The notes beneath the pieces were generated by a model that did no database searches, had not been told where the DNA came from, and saw only the letters and a list, made by a program, of their open reading frames with translations. The position numbers were made by a program, and so were the translations under genes. Positions 6,765-8,245 of a stretch of DNA of 8,245 nt are shown here, piece by piece. Every line of letters begins with the position of its first letter. Within the stretch, counting starts at the first letter, position 1. Source of the DNA: DASQDT01 sp036380435 (GTDB lineage: Bacteria > Acidobacteriota > Blastocatellia > Pyrinomonadales > Pyrinomonadaceae); assembly GCA_036380435.1 (NCBI GenBank), contig DASVES010000161.1:1-8245 (forward strand), read 5' to 3'.

Positions 6765-7112
6765 TCAACTGAAGCGCAGGACGCGCGAGTGCCAAAGGAG
6801 GTTGAGCCCCGCGAGGACGGCTGTCAGTGTGGCTTGGGCGCCGAACCCCCACAGAAAGATTTTGACGTAATCCTGCCACGTGCCAAAAGCCTGCCCGATG
6901 TATAGCTGACTGAACCCCGTGTAGATGGCTATCGCCGCCGAAACGATCACGAACAGCCAGGCAAAGATGAGACGCCAGAGCTTGTAGAGCCAGATTCTGT
7001 GGCTCGGGGTCGCCCCTGCGCCACCCGCGGAGAGCGTCGGCAGCTTGCGCCTCGGCCTGTGAGAGCGGTCGTCCCCAGCGCCCAACGCAGCTTCGTCGGA
7101 GCCGGCCTTCAC
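6765..7112 (-). CDS. Small membrane protein with two predicted transmembrane helices
   Basis: A 115-aa protein of unknown family. Residues 1-40 are a hydrophilic tail rich in Gly, Ala, Ser and basic residues (RSHRPRRK at 16-23). Residues ~48-68 (RLIFAWLFVIVSAAIAIY) form TM1. A short polar loop with QAFGTWQDY follows, and residues ~83-107 (VKIFLWGFGAQATLTAVLAG) form TM2. The C-terminus is short and basic (WHSRVLRFS). Basic residues flank both outer ends, so N- and C-termini should be cytoplasmic. The start is a GTG at 7112 with no good Shine-Dalgarno in front, so the exact start is uncertain; the TM part is not. It is the first gene of the operon, 90 nt ahead of the CHAT pseudoenzyme. A membrane anchor for the complex, or a membrane-acting effector released or activated by proteolysis, are both possible. 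Neither is shown. Confidence 0.72.
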   Translation of the reverse strand: MKAGSDEAALGAGDDRSHRPRRKLPTLSAGGAGATPSHRIWLYKLWRLIFAWLFVIVSAAIAIYTGFSQLYIGQAFGTWQDYVKIFLWGFGAQATLTAVLAGLNLLWHSRVLRFS

Positions 7113-7140
7113 GAAATGCGGGCTGAGTAGCTGAGTCTCC

Positions 7141-7166
7141 CTTTCCGCACCTGTCAGGCCGGAAAG
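7141..7166. promoter_or_regulatory. Inverted repeat (possible operator or leader hairpin)
   Basis: CTTTCCG (7141-7147) and CGGAAAG (7160-7166) are perfect inverted repeats. The spacer holds a second small dyad, CCTGTCAGG (7150-7158), with nearly the same centre. The whole element is 26 bp. On the minus strand it begins within the -10-like hexamer and precedes the first gene of the operon. It could bind a dimeric regulator or fold in the 5' leader. No T-tract follows on the minus strand, so a terminator is unlikely there. Confidence 0.4.
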
Positions 7167-7170
7167 TATA
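7165..7170 (-). promoter_or_regulatory. -10-like hexamer of a possible operon promoter
   Basis: TATACT on the minus strand, 52 nt before the GTG of the 2-TM gene, in the only intergenic gap that could drive the operon. It is one base from the TATAAT consensus. No TTGACA-like -35 is found at 16-18 nt upstream (that stretch is CG-rich), so the promoter would need an activator or be weak. It overlaps the inverted repeat at 7141-7166, which would suit repression. Confidence 0.3.
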
Positions 7171-7212
7171 TCTTCAATGCGTTAATCGGCGCGCGCCCAC
7201 AACCGGCTCCGC

Positions 7213-8245
7213 CTAAAATAACTCAAACTTAATGGTCAGGTACTTCCGGGGGTTCTGGCGGAAGTCGTAGATGAGTTTGACGCTTTCGGAGGAGAGTTGG
7301 TTGAAGTTGGAGTAGAGCTGGTCGTCGGTGAAGAGCTTGCCGACGGTGCCTTCGCCACGTTGGACGCCGGAGACGACGTTGTCGAGGCGTTCGGCGGCGG
7401 TGTTGACGCGGGCGATAGCGGCGCGGGCGTCGTTGTAGATGGCTTCGTCGGTGAGGAGCTTGCCGGCGGTTCCGCGGCCGGCGCGGAGGTCGCCGACGAT
7501 GAGGTTGATCTCGTCAACGGAGCTGTTGAAGCGGCCGACGGTGGAGCGCACGTCGTTGTAGAGCGCGTCGTCGGTGAGGAGCTTGCCGGCGGTGCCGCGC
7601 CCCGCCCGGAGGTCGGTGGCGATTGACTGGAGTTGGACGCTGATGCCGTTGATGTTGTCGTAGAGCGCGGGGTCGTTGACGAACTTGCCGGCCGAGCCTT
7701 TGCCCGACTCGATCTCACGGATGAGCGTTTGGGTGTCGCGGATCGTCGCGTTGAGGTTGTTGTAGAACGCCTCGTCGTTGAGGAAGCGGCCGATGGTGCC
7801 CTCGCCGCGGTTAAGCCCCTCGGCCATGGCGGTGAACTCGACGGAGAGCTTGTTGAGCTGCTGCATCAGCTCGTTGCCGGACTCGGTGAGCGCGCCGAAG
7901 CCGGCGGAGTCCTTGCCGAGCGGAAGCAGGTAGCCCTCGCGTGTGTCAGGCACGGGTTCGCCGACGGGGGAGCCGGGCGCGACGTTGACCAGCTTGTCGG
8001 AGCCGAGCAGTGAGGGACTGCCGAGGGTGGCGAAGGAGTCGGTGCGGATGAGATCGGCGGCGGGCTTGCCGTGAATCTCACTGTCGATGGACATGGTGGC
8101 CTCAACCTTCGCGCCGCGGTCGCCCGCGGGCGGCAGCAGTTCCACCTTGTCAACCTTGCCGATGCGGACGCCGGCGAGACGCACCTCGGAGCCGGAGCGC
8201 AGGCCGTCGCCGTTGGCGAACTGGGCGCGCAGCTTCAGCTTCTTC
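7213..8245 (-). CDS. MCE/MlaD-family lipid-transport substrate-binding protein (N-terminus cut off by window edge)
   Basis: The frame is open from the right edge (reading KKLKLRAQFANGDGLRSGSE) to TAG at 7213, about 343 visible residues. The segment FANGDGLRSGSEVRLAGVRIGKVDKVEL is the hallmark of an MCE domain, and its remaining strands follow (ATMSIDSEIHGKPAADLIRT, then the GSPSLLGSDKLVNV stretch). MCE proteins form periplasmic rings or tubes that bind and carry lipids between membranes, normally with an ABC transporter (MlaEFB-type). The N-terminal TM anchor would lie outside the window. After the MCE domain comes a long helical region with five copies of a GxGTxGKLLxDxxLYxN motif. The C-terminus reads FRQNPRKYLTIKFELF, a basic and aromatic ending seen in related proteins. 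It is on the same strand as the protease operon but separated by 100 bp, so I infer it belongs to a separate upstream transport operon. Confidence 0.9.
   Translation of the reverse strand, partial: KKLKLRAQFANGDGLRSGSEVRLAGVRIGKVDKVELLPPAGDRGAKVEATMSIDSEIHGKPAADLIRTDSFATLGSPSLLGSDKLVNVAPGSPVGEPVPDTREGYLLPLGKDSAGFGALTESGNELMQQLNKLSVEFTAMAEGLNRGEGTIGRFLNDEAFYNNLNATIRDTQTLIREIESGKGSAGKFVNDPALYDNINGISVQLQSIATDLRAGRGTAGKLLTDDALYNDVRSTVGRFNSSVDEINLIVGDLRAGRGTAGKLLTDEAIYNDARAAIARVNTAAERLDNVVSGVQRGEGTVGKLFTDDQLYSNFNQLSSESVKLIYDFRQNPRKYLTIKFELF
7306..7806 (-). repeat. Five-copy protein repeat (GxGTxGKLLxDxxLYxN) in the MCE protein
   Basis: Copies start at codons whose first bases are 7806, 7704, 7602, 7479 and 7356, i.e. 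spaced 34, 34, 41 and 41 residues. Examples are GRGTAGKLLTDDALYNDV and GRGTAGKLLTDEAIYNDA. The third and fourth copies are also almost identical at the DNA level, suggesting recent duplication or gene conversion. Each motif is followed by a helical stretch, as expected for the periplasmic stalk of MCE proteins. Confidence 0.85.

Larger units (their letters stand above)
7113..7212. other. Intergenic region between MCE gene and protease operon
   Basis: A 100-bp gap. It contains the -10-like hexamer and inverted repeat described separately, and a GGCGCGCGCC palindrome at 7188-7197 without a T-tract. I see no convincing terminator for the MCE gene, so read-through into the protease operon cannot be excluded. 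Confidence 0.5.

Noticed and set aside
7188..7197. GGCGCGCGCC palindrome as terminator of the MCE gene
   Set aside because: It has no loop and is not followed by a T-tract on the minus strand.
7306..7806. Regular DNA repeats as a possible CRISPR array
   Set aside because: The repeats are imperfect, lie wholly in frame inside the MCE gene and encode a repeated protein motif.

Overview
This is a GC-rich bacterial window in which every gene I can support lies on the minus strand, so it reads from right to left. The organism is uncertain. The high GC, the MCE protein with GxGTxGKLL-type repeats and the CHAT/serpin content would suit an Acidobacteriota-like or other environmental high-GC lineage, but no rRNA or marker gene is present to confirm it.

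Layout: (1) 7213-8245 is the C-terminal part of an MCE/MlaD-family lipid-transport protein that runs off the right edge. (2) 7113-7212 is the only intergenic gap that could hold a promoter. It has a TATACT -10-like hexamer and a 26-bp dyad. (3) From 7112 down to 1 lies a tight series of six co-directional genes: a two-TM small membrane protein, a CHAT-fold protein with both catalytic positions substituted, an intact CHAT (caspase-like) peptidase with a C-terminal cohesin-like domain, an HEXXH zinc metallopeptidase, a trypsin-like (S1) protease made as a zymogen with an N-terminal coiled coil and no signal peptide, and a serpin cut by the left edge. Spacings from the second gene onward are 90, -1, 15, 61 and 30 nt, which looks like one operon. 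No terminator is visible, so the operon may continue past position 1.

The main point of interest is the combination. One transcript appears to encode three mechanistically different proteases (Cys, Zn, Ser), a dead paralogue of one of them, a protease inhibitor of the serpin family and a small membrane protein. This looks like a regulated proteolytic cascade. CHAT, caspase-like and trypsin-like proteases are recurrent effectors in bacterial NTP-dependent conflict and programmed-death systems. A defence or self-killing role is therefore a reasonable inference, but nothing in the window proves it, and no STAND/NTPase sensor is visible here. A working model is that the pseudo-CHAT/CHAT pair senses and initiates, the metallopeptidase and/or CHAT matures the trypsin zymogen at its IVGG junction, the serpin restrains leaky trypsin activity, and the 2-TM protein anchors the system or acts at the membrane.
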